DNA from: G020353115 sp964389685
GTDB taxonomy: Bacteria; Bacteroidota; Bacteroidia; Bacteroidales; VadinHA17
Direction of reading: 5' to 3'
NCBI GenBank assembly: GCA_964389685.1
Contig: CAYMFM010000082.1
Span: 1-17,342, forward strand
DNA length: 17,342 bases
Of the stretch, positions 1 through 8,321 are shown in pieces. The notes beneath the pieces are model-generated. The model was not told the origin of the DNA. It made no database searches and saw only the letters and a program-made list of their open reading frames with translations. Positions within the stretch are counted from its first letter, which is position 1, and every line of letters starts with the position of its first letter. Made by a program: the position numbers and the translations under genes.

Positions 1-21
1 CTTTTCTGTTATCCGCCTGGC

Positions 22-1140
22 TTATGTTTCTGATAATAGATTGAATAAATCAATATTTATATAGATTATTTCCTTTCCAATTTTTTTCGGAACCATTATT
101 CCTAATTCTGCCATCTGACCCAGGTATTTTTTTGCTGTGTTAAGACTTTTAATGTTCTGGTCAACCAACACTTTTGGACTTATATAAGGTTGTTCAAATA
201 TCTTTTCTACGACTTCTTTGCGTATGTGTGGTAATTTTTCATTTACAAGCTCTTGTGTTTTCTGGAACAGACGGTCTATCTCTTGAATTTTGTTAATCGT
301 GTAGGTTGCTGTTTCCTCCACGGCTTTGAGCATATATTGAATCCAATCTTTCCAGTTTCTGAGTGCGGTTACTCTATTTAGCAGAGCATAGTAATCGTCC
401 TTGTTAGCAATGATGTATGCACTTAAATAGAGAATTGGGACATCGAGCAGTTTTTTCTGAATCATTAGCAATATGCTCAGAACCCTTCCTGTTCGTCCGT
501 TTCCGTCTCTGAATGGGTGTGTTGCCTCAAATTGATAGTGAGAAACAGCAAGCTTTATTAAAGGGTCATAATCATATTTTTCATCATTATTCAGGTATTC
601 AATGAGGTTGTCCAGTTTTTCCTGAATTACTTTTTCTCCTCTCGGGGGAGTATAAACAACAGTACCTCCTATCATCCCACTACCTCTCTTTTTAATATTT
701 GTTTCAGTTTGTGGTGGTCGAATACTGTCTTTTACTTCCTTGATTTCCTGGTATATTTTTATCATTAAATCTGTGTCGAAATCCCCTTTGTCTTGAATTT
801 TCTGAAATCCCTTCCACAAAGCCTGCCGATATCTCAACACTTCTTTAGCGTTTCCTTTTAATCCTGAATCACTTCCTGAAAGTGCTTTATAAAGTTCATC
901 ATCGGTGGTAAAAATATTCTCAATTTCAGTACTGGACTTTGCTTCCCGAAGTGCAATAGTATTAACCAGCATAGATTGGTTAGGAAGTTTTTTTGCATAT
1001 CCTTTGAGTTCGGCAAGTGCTTTATTCGCTTTGTTTACATCTTTCATGATTTCCACACTAATTACCTTTTCGTTGGGAGGCGGTAATAAAGGCAATTGGT
1101 TGTATGGCGTGTTTCGGTCGTATGGAATCGGCTTTGACAT
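22..1140 (-). CDS. Fic-domain protein adenylyltransferase with C-terminal winged helix
   Basis: This 372-residue protein has the canonical Fic motif HPFRDGNGRTGR at residues 208-219. In Fic enzymes that histidine is catalytic and the DGNGR loop binds the nucleotide phosphates; the usual reaction moves AMP from ATP to a hydroxyl of a target protein. Upstream, residues 70-75 read STEIEN, which fits the inhibitory-helix motif (S/T)xxxE(G/N). That makes it a class II Fic protein that restrains itself rather than needing a separate antitoxin. A target-docking flap, GGTVVYTPPRG, lies at about 158-168. Residues from about 305 to the end look like a winged-helix DNA-binding domain. There is no signal peptide, so it is probably cytoplasmic. 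The ATG at 1140 is the natural start, because a -7 box and operator-like heptamers lie directly upstream. No antitoxin gene is adjacent in the window, but the gene's 3' side is only 21 bp from the edge. The target is unknown. Confidence 0.95.
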   Translation of the reverse strand: MSKPIPYDRNTPYNQLPLLPPPNEKVISVEIMKDVNKANKALAELKGYAKKLPNQSMLVNTIALREAKSSTEIENIFTTDDELYKALSGSDSGLKGNAKEVLRYRQALWKGFQKIQDKGDFDTDLMIKIYQEIKEVKDSIRPPQTETNIKKRGSGMIGGTVVYTPPRGEKVIQEKLDNLIEYLNNDEKYDYDPLIKLAVSHYQFEATHPFRDGNGRTGRVLSILLMIQKKLLDVPILYLSAYIIANKDDYYALLNRVTALRNWKDWIQYMLKAVEETATYTINKIQEIDRLFQKTQELVNEKLPHIRKEVVEKIFEQPYISPKVLVDQNIKSLNTAKKYLGQMAELGIMVPKKIGKEIIYINIDLFNLLSET

Positions 1141-1153
1141 CGAAATTTGATTT

Positions 1154-1308
1154 TGTCAAAAATACAAATAATCTGACATTTAATCATTAAAAAGTGTCAA
1201 ATAAATACGAAAAATGACTTTTGTAAATGATATTGTCAAAATTTGACAGTAAAATGAATAATTGTCAAATTATCGATTATTTTGACAGATAGATAAAAAA
1301 CTGTCAAA
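1154..1308. promoter_or_regulatory. Seven-copy TGTCAAA/TTTGACA operator-like array upstream of fic
   Basis: Seven exact heptamers lie in 155 bp: TGTCAAA starts at 1154, 1195, 1234, 1263 and 1302, and the complement TTTGACA starts at 1242 and 1281. The pair at 1234-1248 forms a palindrome with 7-bp arms around one base. The pair at 1263-1287 is a second inverted pair. Start-to-start steps are 41, 39, 8, 21, 18 and 21 bp, mostly near whole DNA turns, which is expected for protein sites on one helix face. The copy nearest the gene overlaps the predicted -7 box, as a repressor site would. The binding protein is not identified; the winged helix at the Fic C-terminus is one candidate. Confidence 0.6.
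1157..1164 (-). promoter_or_regulatory. Candidate -7 promoter element of fic
   Basis: On the minus strand these bases read TATTTTTG, an exact match to the Bacteroidota -7 consensus TAnnTTTG. The box ends 16 bp before the fic ATG, implying a very short leader. No convincing TTTG -33 box sits at the usual 19-21 bp spacing, so the call rests on the -7 box and its position. Confidence 0.4.
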
Positions 1309-1371
1309 ATGTTTTGCGTATCGATCTTTTTCGCATTGGGCTACAACCAGTGGGGAAAGGGCATTGCATTA

Positions 1372-2673
1372 CTATTCTTTTTCAAAAAATAACTCTTCTT
1401 TCAGTTTCTTTATTCTTGATTCCAAATATTTTACATATTGTGAATCAGTATATTTACCTTGATTATTTAAGACTTTTTCATAATATTCAATTGCCATTTT
1501 CTTGTCTTTCAGATCCTGGTCGTACATCTCAGCAAGCTCAAAATTTATATTATTAATAAATGATTGTGAATATTTCCCAAACTGCATTTGGCTAAGTTCT
1601 TCATAGGTTTGACTTGCTTTCTGAAATTCACGGTTTTTGCGATAGCTTTTGGCCAAATCTATCTTGAGATCAAACAGCCGAAAAGGTTCAGGAACTATTT
1701 GTCCAATTGCAGCTTGGAAAAACATAATACTGGAATCAGGTTGATCAAGTTCATAATATATTTCCCCTAATAGTTGATTTATTCTCGGCTCAAGAAAATA
1801 CGGCTTTGCTAATAATAAATACTTTTTGGACTCTTGATACTTTTTAATCCTGTAATAACCAATACCAATATTTTTGGGTAACCAGGGAGAATCATTTCCT
1901 AATTCTATTGCTTTCAGATATATAGGAATTGCAATGTATTGATGATTTCTGGAAAAATGGATATCTCCCAGCAATTCATACAATTCGGAATTTAGTTTAT
2001 CTAAACGTATTGCTTTTTCTAAAATTTTTATGGCTTTATCATCTTCGTTAAGAGCCTGGTAAACCCTGGCTAAATATTCATAAGATTTTATATCCAGACT
2101 ATCAATTGCGATGGCTCGCTCAAAACAAAGGATTGCCTTCTCTGCTTCCTTTGTTTTTATTTTACATACCCCCATTTGGCGGAAGAGATAATTGTTTGTA
2201 GAATCTTCTTCAGACAATGATTCAAAGATTCTAAATGCTCTTTCAAATTCTTCTTTATTAAGACAAATTCGTGCTAGATACAATCCGGAAATATAGTTAT
2301 CGGAATCCAACGTGAGAATATTTGAGAAAATCGAATCTGCCTTGCTTAGCATATTCAATGTATAGCAAACCTTACCAAACTCGATTTGGATATTTAAGTT
2401 TTCAGGATCCAGGTTGTAAGCATGTTTAATGGAAGCATGTGCCATTTTATAATTATTCACAGACCGATATGCAATACTTTGTTTATAGAAAATTTCCGGA
2501 CTGAGAAAATTATTTCTAACAGCACTGTCACAAAGAGTTAAAGCTTTCGTATAATCCGAGGTTAAGATGGCCATATTTATATCTCTGATTATCTCCTCAC
2601 CTTGTCCTAAGCCTCTTAAGGGAGATAAAATAATCAGAATAAAAACGATAGGACTTATTTGAATTTTAGTCAT
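1372..2673 (-). CDS. Exported tetratricopeptide-repeat protein
   Basis: The protein has 433 residues. Residues 1-23 form a signal peptide (short basic start, hydrophobic stretch IVFILIILSP, then GLGQG), so the mature protein is probably periplasmic. From about residue 26 to 415 it is a near-continuous series of 34-residue helical TPR units, for example 160-190, 194-224 and 228-258, with the typical small residue at position 8 and alanine at position 20 of each unit. TPR arrays are protein-protein interaction scaffolds. No enzymatic or DNA-binding domain follows, which sets it apart from the TPR-linked HTH or histidine kinase proteins common in this phylum. The last 20 residues are charged and helical. 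It starts 30 bp after the permease stop on the same strand, so the two are probably one operon and may work together at the envelope. The partner is unknown. Confidence 0.85.
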   Translation of the reverse strand: MTKIQISPIVFILIILSPLRGLGQGEEIIRDINMAILTSDYTKALTLCDSAVRNNFLSPEIFYKQSIAYRSVNNYKMAHASIKHAYNLDPENLNIQIEFGKVCYTLNMLSKADSIFSNILTLDSDNYISGLYLARICLNKEEFERAFRIFESLSEEDSTNNYLFRQMGVCKIKTKEAEKAILCFERAIAIDSLDIKSYEYLARVYQALNEDDKAIKILEKAIRLDKLNSELYELLGDIHFSRNHQYIAIPIYLKAIELGNDSPWLPKNIGIGYYRIKKYQESKKYLLLAKPYFLEPRINQLLGEIYYELDQPDSSIMFFQAAIGQIVPEPFRLFDLKIDLAKSYRKNREFQKASQTYEELSQMQFGKYSQSFINNINFELAEMYDQDLKDKKMAIEYYEKVLNNQGKYTDSQYVKYLESRIKKLKEELFFEKE

Positions 2674-2703
2674 GATACATTGACGAAAAAAATGAAAATG
2701 ATA

Positions 2704-5243
2704 CTATTCATACCTCAGTGTCTCAACCGGACTCCTTTTAGCAGCTTTAAGGCTTTGCCATATCACTGATAAAAGTGCAATGGCAATTGACATGAATCCT
2801 ACCAGCAGGAAAACCCACCATTTTATCTCAACGCGATACGCGAAATTTTCAAGCCAATTAGATATGATAATATAAACAACAGGACATGAAATTATAAAAG
2901 CAGCTAATACCCACCTGGTGAAATCAATAGCAAGCAATGAGATGATATTCAGCACCTTGGCACCAAAAATTTTCCGGATACCAATCTCTTTGGATTTTTG
3001 CTCAATAGTAAAAGAGGCAAATCCTATTAAGGCAACGATACTCATAATCACTGAAATGATCGCAAAATACGTAACAATCTTTGCAATGATTTGATCTTTC
3101 CTGTACATCATATCTAAATGTTGATCAAAGAATTCATATTCAAAAGGCAATCCGGGATTGACTTCATGGAATAAGGTTTCTATTTGATTCATGCTTTCCG
3201 GTAAAGTTCCTTCTCTGATTTTAATCATTAACGGTTCCCACTTGTACGGTAAACAAACAAGGATCAGAGGCTCAATTGGTGCTGACATATGTTTATAATG
3301 AAAGTCATCAATCACACCAATTATTTCGTAATTACCCCAACTTAAATTCTCTATAACAGCTCCAATCGGGTCTTGTAAATTAAAAACTTCAACTGCTTTT
3401 TTATTGATAACTGCATAAGCAAGACTACTATCACCAAATGATGTTCGAGTTCCAAGAGATTCTTTGAAGAACGAACCTTTAAGAATATTTATATCAAATA
3501 ATTCAGCAAACTTGTATCCTATGGATAGTGAATTTAATGTTAATTGTTCTTCAGTTCCGTCAATTGGGATTTTCCAATCCATTTGATGGACCTCGGTTGG
3601 AAATTCACCATTATCAAAACAAATAAAATTTGGATTCTTACCTAATTCGGAATCGATATATTGAATCATTCCATTGTAATCTTCTCTTTCGGTCATCATC
3701 AGAAAGAAATTAATAAAGTTCACCTTAANNNNNNNNNNNNNNNNNNNNNNNNNNNNNNNNNNNNNNNNNNNNNNNNNNNNNNNNNNNNNNNNNNNNNNNN
3801 NNNNNNNNNNNNNNNNNNNNNNNNNNNNTTGTAATCTTCTCTTTCGGTCATCATCAGAAAGAAATTAATAAAGTTCACCTTAACGATGTTATCCTTATTG
3901 TACCCCGGATTTTTTGATTGCATGTAGTTTAACTGTAAGATTAGAAAAAATGTCGAAATCAGAAGGATTATAGAAAAAGAGAAGAGACCTATTACCAATC
4001 CTCGTCGAAAATACCTGATTGACTTTTTTGTAATAAATATGCCCTTGATAGAGTTTATTGGGCTATAGGATGTAAACAAAATTGCCGGGAATAATCCGGA
4101 TATGATAAATGTAAATAGTAGAATAGCGGCGAATAATGTAAGAATATCCAAATTGGAAAAATCCAAAAAGAGACTCTTGTTGGACAAAGAATTTACTGCC
4201 GGCAGGAATAAAACCGTTATCCCAATTGCCAATGTTGCTGCAATAATGGTCAAAATGAAAGATTCTACCAGAAACTGATATACAAGCTGAGCCCTAACTG
4301 CACCCATGACCTTGTTTATCCCAAGGTCTTTTGCTCGCTTTACAATTTTTGCAGTAGCCAGACTCATATAATTAATAACTGAGGTGAAAAGAATAATTAA
4401 TGCTATTAATGCTAATATTTGAGGATATTTTTTCTCTCCATGCAGAAACGGATAGAAATCGGAGTTAAAATAAACTTCTGAAAAAGGGAATAATCGAACT
4501 ATGCTTTCCTCATTACCCACCGATCTTGTCCCTATTTTACCGGTTTCTCTTGATGCAAATTTTATTTTTTCATTTACTTCATCAGGATCTGTGCCAGGAG
4601 AGATAAGTACCAACTCGGCGGCCATCCTTCCCCACTGAGCTGCCTCATTTGGAACCAGATAATCAAATTTAATTGAGGAATTGCCCGGGATATTCTCAAA
4701 AATACCGGAAACCTGAAAGAGTAAAACCTGTCTGTGTCTGACAGTAACAGTCTTTCCTAAAGGATCTTCATCACCGAAAAGTCTTACAGCCGCTTCCTTA
4801 GTTAATAGAATCGAATTATTATCCGCTAAGGCTGTACCAGCATCCCCGGCTGTTAGTTCAAACCCCAGAATATTCAGAAACCCTTGTTGAGTAGCAATCC
4901 CATTCATATAGAACCATTGATTCTCATCGGATGATAATTGTTGTCTGTCAAGTGGTACAATAGAAGCATATTCCTCTATTTCGGGATAGTTTTCTTTAAG
5001 GATACTTGCACAATGGTAAGCGAAGTACCTCCATTTTTCAACGTCAGGGTTCTTTTTCCCGGTTACCAGGTATAATCGTTCAAGATTTGGGTGAAACTTA
5101 TCACTTCCCAATTCATTTGTAACCCATAAGAATATTAATAAAACCGAAGCCAATCCTATTGCCAGAATAAACAAGCTCGTTACTGTGTATGCTTTTTGCC
5201 GCAGAAAATAACGGAAAATAATCTTGATGTTATGTAGTATCAT
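2704..5243 (-). CDS. FtsX/MacB-like ABC transporter permease, artificially split by a scaffold gap
   Basis: The sequence shows two open pieces that are one gene. Residues 1-455 come from 5243 to the gap and residues 456-794 from 3723 down to the TAG at 2704. When the duplicated 55 bases and 100 N are removed, the frame runs through without a stop and gives 794 residues, the usual size for this Bacteroidota family. The layout is an N-terminal membrane segment (about 20-42), a MacB-type periplasmic domain (about 45-270), an FtsX membrane block (about 275-400), another membrane segment (about 415-436), a second periplasmic domain, and a C-terminal FtsX block ending SPVETLRYE. Both FtsX blocks carry the internal motif near RAKDLGINKVMGA or KSKEIGIRKIFGA. 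Such permeases act with a separate ATPase in export or in moving envelope proteins or lipids; the substrate is not known. No ATPase gene lies beside it. The TPR gene follows after 30 bp. Confidence 0.93.
3674..3883. other. Assembly gap (100 N) with 55-bp identical flanks: false gap
   Basis: Positions 3729-3828 are 100 N, a conventional unknown-size filler. Bases 3674-3728 and 3829-3883 are identical over all 55 positions. The second copy is where the sequence should continue from the first, so the true gap is minus 55 bp: two contigs that overlap but were never merged. A 55-base overlap is a common k-mer size in de Bruijn assemblers. Deleting one copy and the N removes 155 bp and joins the two permease pieces in frame. 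A real tandem duplication would not preserve the frame and family length this well. Confidence 0.93.
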
Positions 5244-5429
5244 ACTTGATTGTATTAAGATTCTCGCTTGGTTCAGCTTAATGAGTACTCACTTGCTACG
5301 TGAATAAATGAAAAGCCTTTAAACTCAGAATAGGTTGAATAGATGTTTGGTTTACTTGAATAAAATTACTTTTAAATCTTTGATTATTACTAAAAATAAT
5401 AAAGGTATTGATTTAAAATGCAATTTACT

Positions 5430-5469
5430 CATAAAATAGTTAAATAACGCATAAAATAGTTGATAAACT
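5430..5469. promoter_or_regulatory. Two tandem 20-bp operator-like repeats upstream of the BlaI gene
   Basis: Bases 5430-5449 and 5450-5469 match at 16 of 20 positions, sharing the block CATAAAATAGTT. Each contains a partial dyad AGTT-N4-AAC. They are adjacent with a 20-bp period, about two helical turns, and end exactly where the -7 box begins. This is the place expected for autorepression by a dimeric BlaI/MecI-type protein. The same 250-bp divergent region also precedes the permease gene, so the sites could affect both directions. The motif does not resemble the TACA/TGTA dyads of Firmicutes BlaI operators. Confidence 0.5.
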
Positions 5470-5477
5470 TAATTTTG
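5470..5477 (+). promoter_or_regulatory. Candidate -7 promoter element of the blaI-like operon
   Basis: TAATTTTG is an exact match to TAnnTTTG. It ends 17 bp before the ATG at 5495, giving a very short leader. No TTTG is present at the -33 spacing, where the tandem repeats lie instead. This position also argues against the upstream in-frame TTG at 5480 as a start, because that codon would be at about the transcription start. Confidence 0.5.
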
Positions 5478-5494
5478 CGTTGTATCTTTATAGT

Positions 5495-5878
5495 ATGGAA
5501 AAATTAACTATTAAAGAGGAAGAAATAATGCAGATCCTCTGGGAGATTGAAAGAGCACTGGTAAATGATGTTATTGCAAGATTCCCGGATCCTAAACCAC
5601 CTTATACAACTGTTTCCTCCGTTGTAAGAAGATTAGAAAAAAAGGGATATGTCGGATATAAAGCCTACGGAAAAACGCATGAATACTTCCCTCTGATTAC
5701 AAAAAAGGACTATAGAAAGAGGACATTTAAACGCTTACTTCAAAACTACTTCGACAATTCCGTTGAAAACATTGTGTCATTCATTGTGAAAGAAGAAAAC
5801 CTAAGCACTGATGATATTGAGGAATTAAATAACCTGATTCAACAGGATTCACATTTAGAAAAAGGGAAAGGTGAATAG
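5495..5878 (+). CDS. BlaI/MecI/CopY-family transcriptional repressor
   Basis: From the ATG at 5495 the protein has 127 residues, the normal size for the family. The N-terminal part (about 1-75) is the BlaI-type winged helix: it opens KLTIKEEEIMQILWE and continues with PYTTVSSVVRRLEKKGYVGYKAYGKTHEYFPL, which is the recognition helix and wing. The remainder is the helical dimerisation region. In characterised systems such proteins repress by binding dyads in their own promoter and are cleaved when a partner M56 sensor is triggered. Here the M56 gene overlaps the 3' end by 8 bp, so the two are translationally linked. An in-frame TTG five codons earlier is possible but sits too close to the promoter. 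The inducer is unknown, and a beta-lactam role should not be assumed because no beta-lactamase gene is nearby. Confidence 0.93.
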   Translation: MEKLTIKEEEIMQILWEIERALVNDVIARFPDPKPPYTTVSSVVRRLEKKGYVGYKAYGKTHEYFPLITKKDYRKRTFKRLLQNYFDNSVENIVSFIVKEENLSTDDIEELNNLIQQDSHLEKGKGE

Positions 5879-7160
5879 TCAATACATATCATTCTTTTAT
5901 GAATCGGGTATCAGTATAACTGTACTTTATTTGTTCTACTTCTTATTCCTCAGGAAAGATACCTTTCATAATTTAAATCGACTATATCTTCTAACATCCA
6001 TTCTATTTTCATTCATCCTTCCATTATTAAAGTTTAACCTGTTCAGTCAAGTTTCAGAAGCATATGATTTTGTTTCAAGAATTAGTAATCCAGGTAATAT
6101 CTCCACCAATAGTATTAACCTTGGATTATATGAGAATAATTCCAACGTTTTGCACTGGACTAAGTTCCTTTCATATTTATACCTGGCAGGGGTATGCTAT
6201 TTTACAATCAGATTTATATCCGGTGTACTTAAGATCATTAAACTTGCCAGAACTGGAGATCGGAAAACATATAAAGAAATTTCGGTGATATTTACGAAAC
6301 AAGATTTTGCTCCTTTCTCTTTCCTGAATATGATATTCATTAACAAGGCATTGATAAAAGAAGACCAATTAGACGAGATAATTGATCATGAATGCATTCA
6401 TGCTAAACAATATCATAGTATTGATCTGTTAATAATGGAATTATTTCTCATTATTCAGTGGTTTAATCCTGTTGTTTGGTTAGTCAGGAAATCATTAAAA
6501 GAGACTCATGAGTATATAGCTGATAGTGAAATTGTAAAGAAAGGTTATGATAGAAGAAATTATCACAAGTTGTTATTATGCTGCATAAAAGGTGTCAGGA
6601 CCGTTAAAATTGCCAATGAGTTTAACCGATTCCTTTTAAAAAGTAGAATTCGAATGATGATGCGACCACAATCCCCCAAACCAGCAATCTTGAAATTTAT
6701 TTTTTCAATTCCTCTGATGATATTAATTCTTGCAATTTTCTCTTGTTCAGGATCGAGAAATAATACAGTTCAAACTGCTGTAATTTCAGTTCCTGAACCT
6801 GAGCATATGGTTCCTGATCCAAATGATACCACGAATTATGCTGAAATGATTTTCTTCACAGTAGATGAAATGCCAACATTTCAAGAGGGTACTATCTATC
6901 GATTTCAACAATATGTAAAAGAGAATGTTAAGATTCCAAAAGGAATAATTGAAAATAAATCGTTCACCATTTTTGCACAATTTGTTGTCACTACAGAAGG
7001 TGAAATTGAAAAAGCACAAATCATTACACCTGTACATCCCGATATTGATAGTGAAGTATTAAGAGTTATAAATTCATGCCCAAAATGGAAACCAGGTAAA
7101 CAGAGTGGTTATCTGACAAATGTAGCTTATACAACTCGTTTTGATATTTCAATAAAATAA
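5871..7160 (+). CDS. M56 (BlaR1-like) membrane metalloprotease fused to a TonB C-terminal domain
   Basis: The 429-residue protein starts at a GTG inside the end of the repressor gene, preceded by the purine-rich AAAGGGAAAG. Membrane segments lie at about 10-27, 38-56, 98-120, 185-203 and 275-292. The zinc protease signature HECIH is at 173-177, and the downstream HEYIAD (213-218) supplies the likely third zinc ligand. This is the M56 peptidase core seen in BlaR1 and MecR1, whose activation leads to cleavage of the paired repressor. Instead of a penicillin-binding sensor domain, residues about 335-429 form a TonB C-terminal domain (VDEMPTFQEG, then FVVTTEGEIEKAQI and CPKWKPGKQSG). This M56-TonB arrangement is known in Bacteroidota. 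The TonB part should lie in the periplasm and could contact an outer-membrane receptor, although it has no long proline-rich spacer. The signal is unknown. Confidence 0.92.
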   Translation: MNSQYISFFYESGISITVLYLFYFLFLRKDTFHNLNRLYLLTSILFSFILPLLKFNLFSQVSEAYDFVSRISNPGNISTNSINLGLYENNSNVLHWTKFLSYLYLAGVCYFTIRFISGVLKIIKLARTGDRKTYKEISVIFTKQDFAPFSFLNMIFINKALIKEDQLDEIIDHECIHAKQYHSIDLLIMELFLIIQWFNPVVWLVRKSLKETHEYIADSEIVKKGYDRRNYHKLLLCCIKGVRTVKIANEFNRFLLKSRIRMMMRPQSPKPAILKFIFSIPLMILILAIFSCSGSRNNTVQTAVISVPEPEHMVPDPNDTTNYAEMIFFTVDEMPTFQEGTIYRFQQYVKENVKIPKGIIENKSFTIFAQFVVTTEGEIEKAQIITPVHPDIDSEVLRVINSCPKWKPGKQSGYLTNVAYTTRFDISIK

Positions 7161-7202
7161 TAAATCCATTTATTTGCCTATCTGGAAGTAAAAGAAACTG
7201 GT

Positions 7203-8321
7203 ATGAAAACGAAATTAAAAACCACATATGGAATTGCCTTTTTAATAATAATCTTATTATTTGCTGGATGTAAACCAAATACCCCCATTGCAACAATCAA
7301 TTTAAAAGTGATAGACGATAATGCAGTTTCAGTTCATTATTATGTCTCAAAAGATGGATTTTGGGCTTATTCTTTATGGGGTTGGAATACAGTATTCCTT
7401 GATTCCACGGGATCTTTTACAATTACAATTGATGATGATGATGGTAACATCATTTTAATTATGCCGTCATCGGAAAACTTTGAGGAAAGAGTTTATTTAT
7501 ATGTTCAACCAGGGGAAAACTATGATGTTACATTCAACAAAGATCCATTCCAAAGGGTAACAATTCATGGAAAATATGCTGAAGGTCAAAAGTTATATAC
7601 AGAATACTGCAACAAGAAACCACCCAGCGTTAGATATCCGTTACTTAATGATTTTTATTCGGATACAATTCCTCAAAAAATGTTGTTGAAGCTGGAAGGT
7701 TTACTTAAAGATGATTTACAACCGTTTGATATTCTCCTGGAAGAAAGGAAAATTGATGAAGAGTTTTATTCAATCGCAAAAACACAAATTGAATACTCCT
7801 ATATGGATGGACTAATGAGTATTTTAGAAAGAAGAAATTATGCAAAAAAACGTGAACGACTCATATATGCTGATAATGTTTTGCTTGTACCAATTCAAAT
7901 AAAAAATTCAGAATACAAAAATTTACTAGCCCAAATTTTTGAGAAATATCCCCAAGATAATCCATTGGCCAAATCATATGACAGGTTTAATATGTATTTA
8001 TTGAATTATTTATGGTTTAAAGGGATGGATGATGATTTGATTGATGGCCCCTGGGATAACAAAGAAAAAGTTTTAGTATGTGCTGAAAGGTTTTTAAATG
8101 AGGAGTTGTTTGAATTCTATTATGCAGTACAGTTTCAAAGTTATAGTCCTGATGATAGGAATGGTGCAATGGAAGAGAGATTTGAAGATTTCAAATCAAG
8201 ATTCCCTGAAAGTCCTTATCTGCCAAAAGTTACTGAAACAGTCAAAATGTGGCCCTCCACATTAAAAAATATAACAAAATACCCGGTTGATACTAGTAAA
8301 GTACTTATCCAACCAAAATAA
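7203..8321 (+). CDS. Lipoprotein resembling the N-terminal part of TlpA/DUF4369-type proteins
   Basis: The protein has 372 residues. Residues 1-23 form a lipoprotein signal with lipobox LFAGC, so Cys23 is the lipidated residue. The section after it, about 28-130, is beta-rich, with phrases such as FLDSTGSFTITI and YLYVQPGENYDVTF. It resembles the DUF4369-like domain that precedes the thioredoxin domain in many Bacteroidota lipoproteins. The middle is helical, ending FPESPYLPKV, which in those relatives comes just before the thioredoxin fold. Here the protein stops about 30 residues later, with no CxxC and no thioredoxin domain. The 222 bp that follow do not encode one in the frames I read. 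It begins 42 bp after the M56-TonB gene with no clear promoter between, so it is probably the third gene of that operon and an envelope protein. I cannot assign a function, and the family match is by resemblance only. Confidence 0.75.
   Translation: MKTKLKTTYGIAFLIIILLFAGCKPNTPIATINLKVIDDNAVSVHYYVSKDGFWAYSLWGWNTVFLDSTGSFTITIDDDDGNIILIMPSSENFEERVYLYVQPGENYDVTFNKDPFQRVTIHGKYAEGQKLYTEYCNKKPPSVRYPLLNDFYSDTIPQKMLLKLEGLLKDDLQPFDILLEERKIDEEFYSIAKTQIEYSYMDGLMSILERRNYAKKRERLIYADNVLLVPIQIKNSEYKNLLAQIFEKYPQDNPLAKSYDRFNMYLLNYLWFKGMDDDLIDGPWDNKEKVLVCAERFLNEELFEFYYAVQFQSYSPDDRNGAMEERFEDFKSRFPESPYLPKVTETVKMWPSTLKNITKYPVDTSKVLIQPK

Noticed and set aside
905..1150. Open frame of 81 codons on the plus strand
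   Set aside because: It lies opposite the Fic gene, whose motifs are clear, and has no recognisable protein features.
1154..1308. CRISPR array
   Set aside because: The repeated unit is 7 bp, occurs in both orientations and has irregular short spacing, which fits protein-binding sites rather than CRISPR repeats.
2704..3723. A separate 339-residue permease gene starting with GTG at 3723
   Set aside because: It is the C-terminal part of the 794-residue permease. The GTG is an internal valine codon exposed by the false gap.
5480..5494. TTG at 5480 as start of the BlaI-like gene
   Set aside because: It lies 2 bp after the -7 box, at or before the expected transcription start. The ATG at 5495 gives the normal N-terminus.
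5495..7160. Beta-lactam resistance operon
   Set aside because: The repressor and protease resemble BlaI and BlaR1, but there is no penicillin-binding sensor domain and no beta-lactamase gene nearby.
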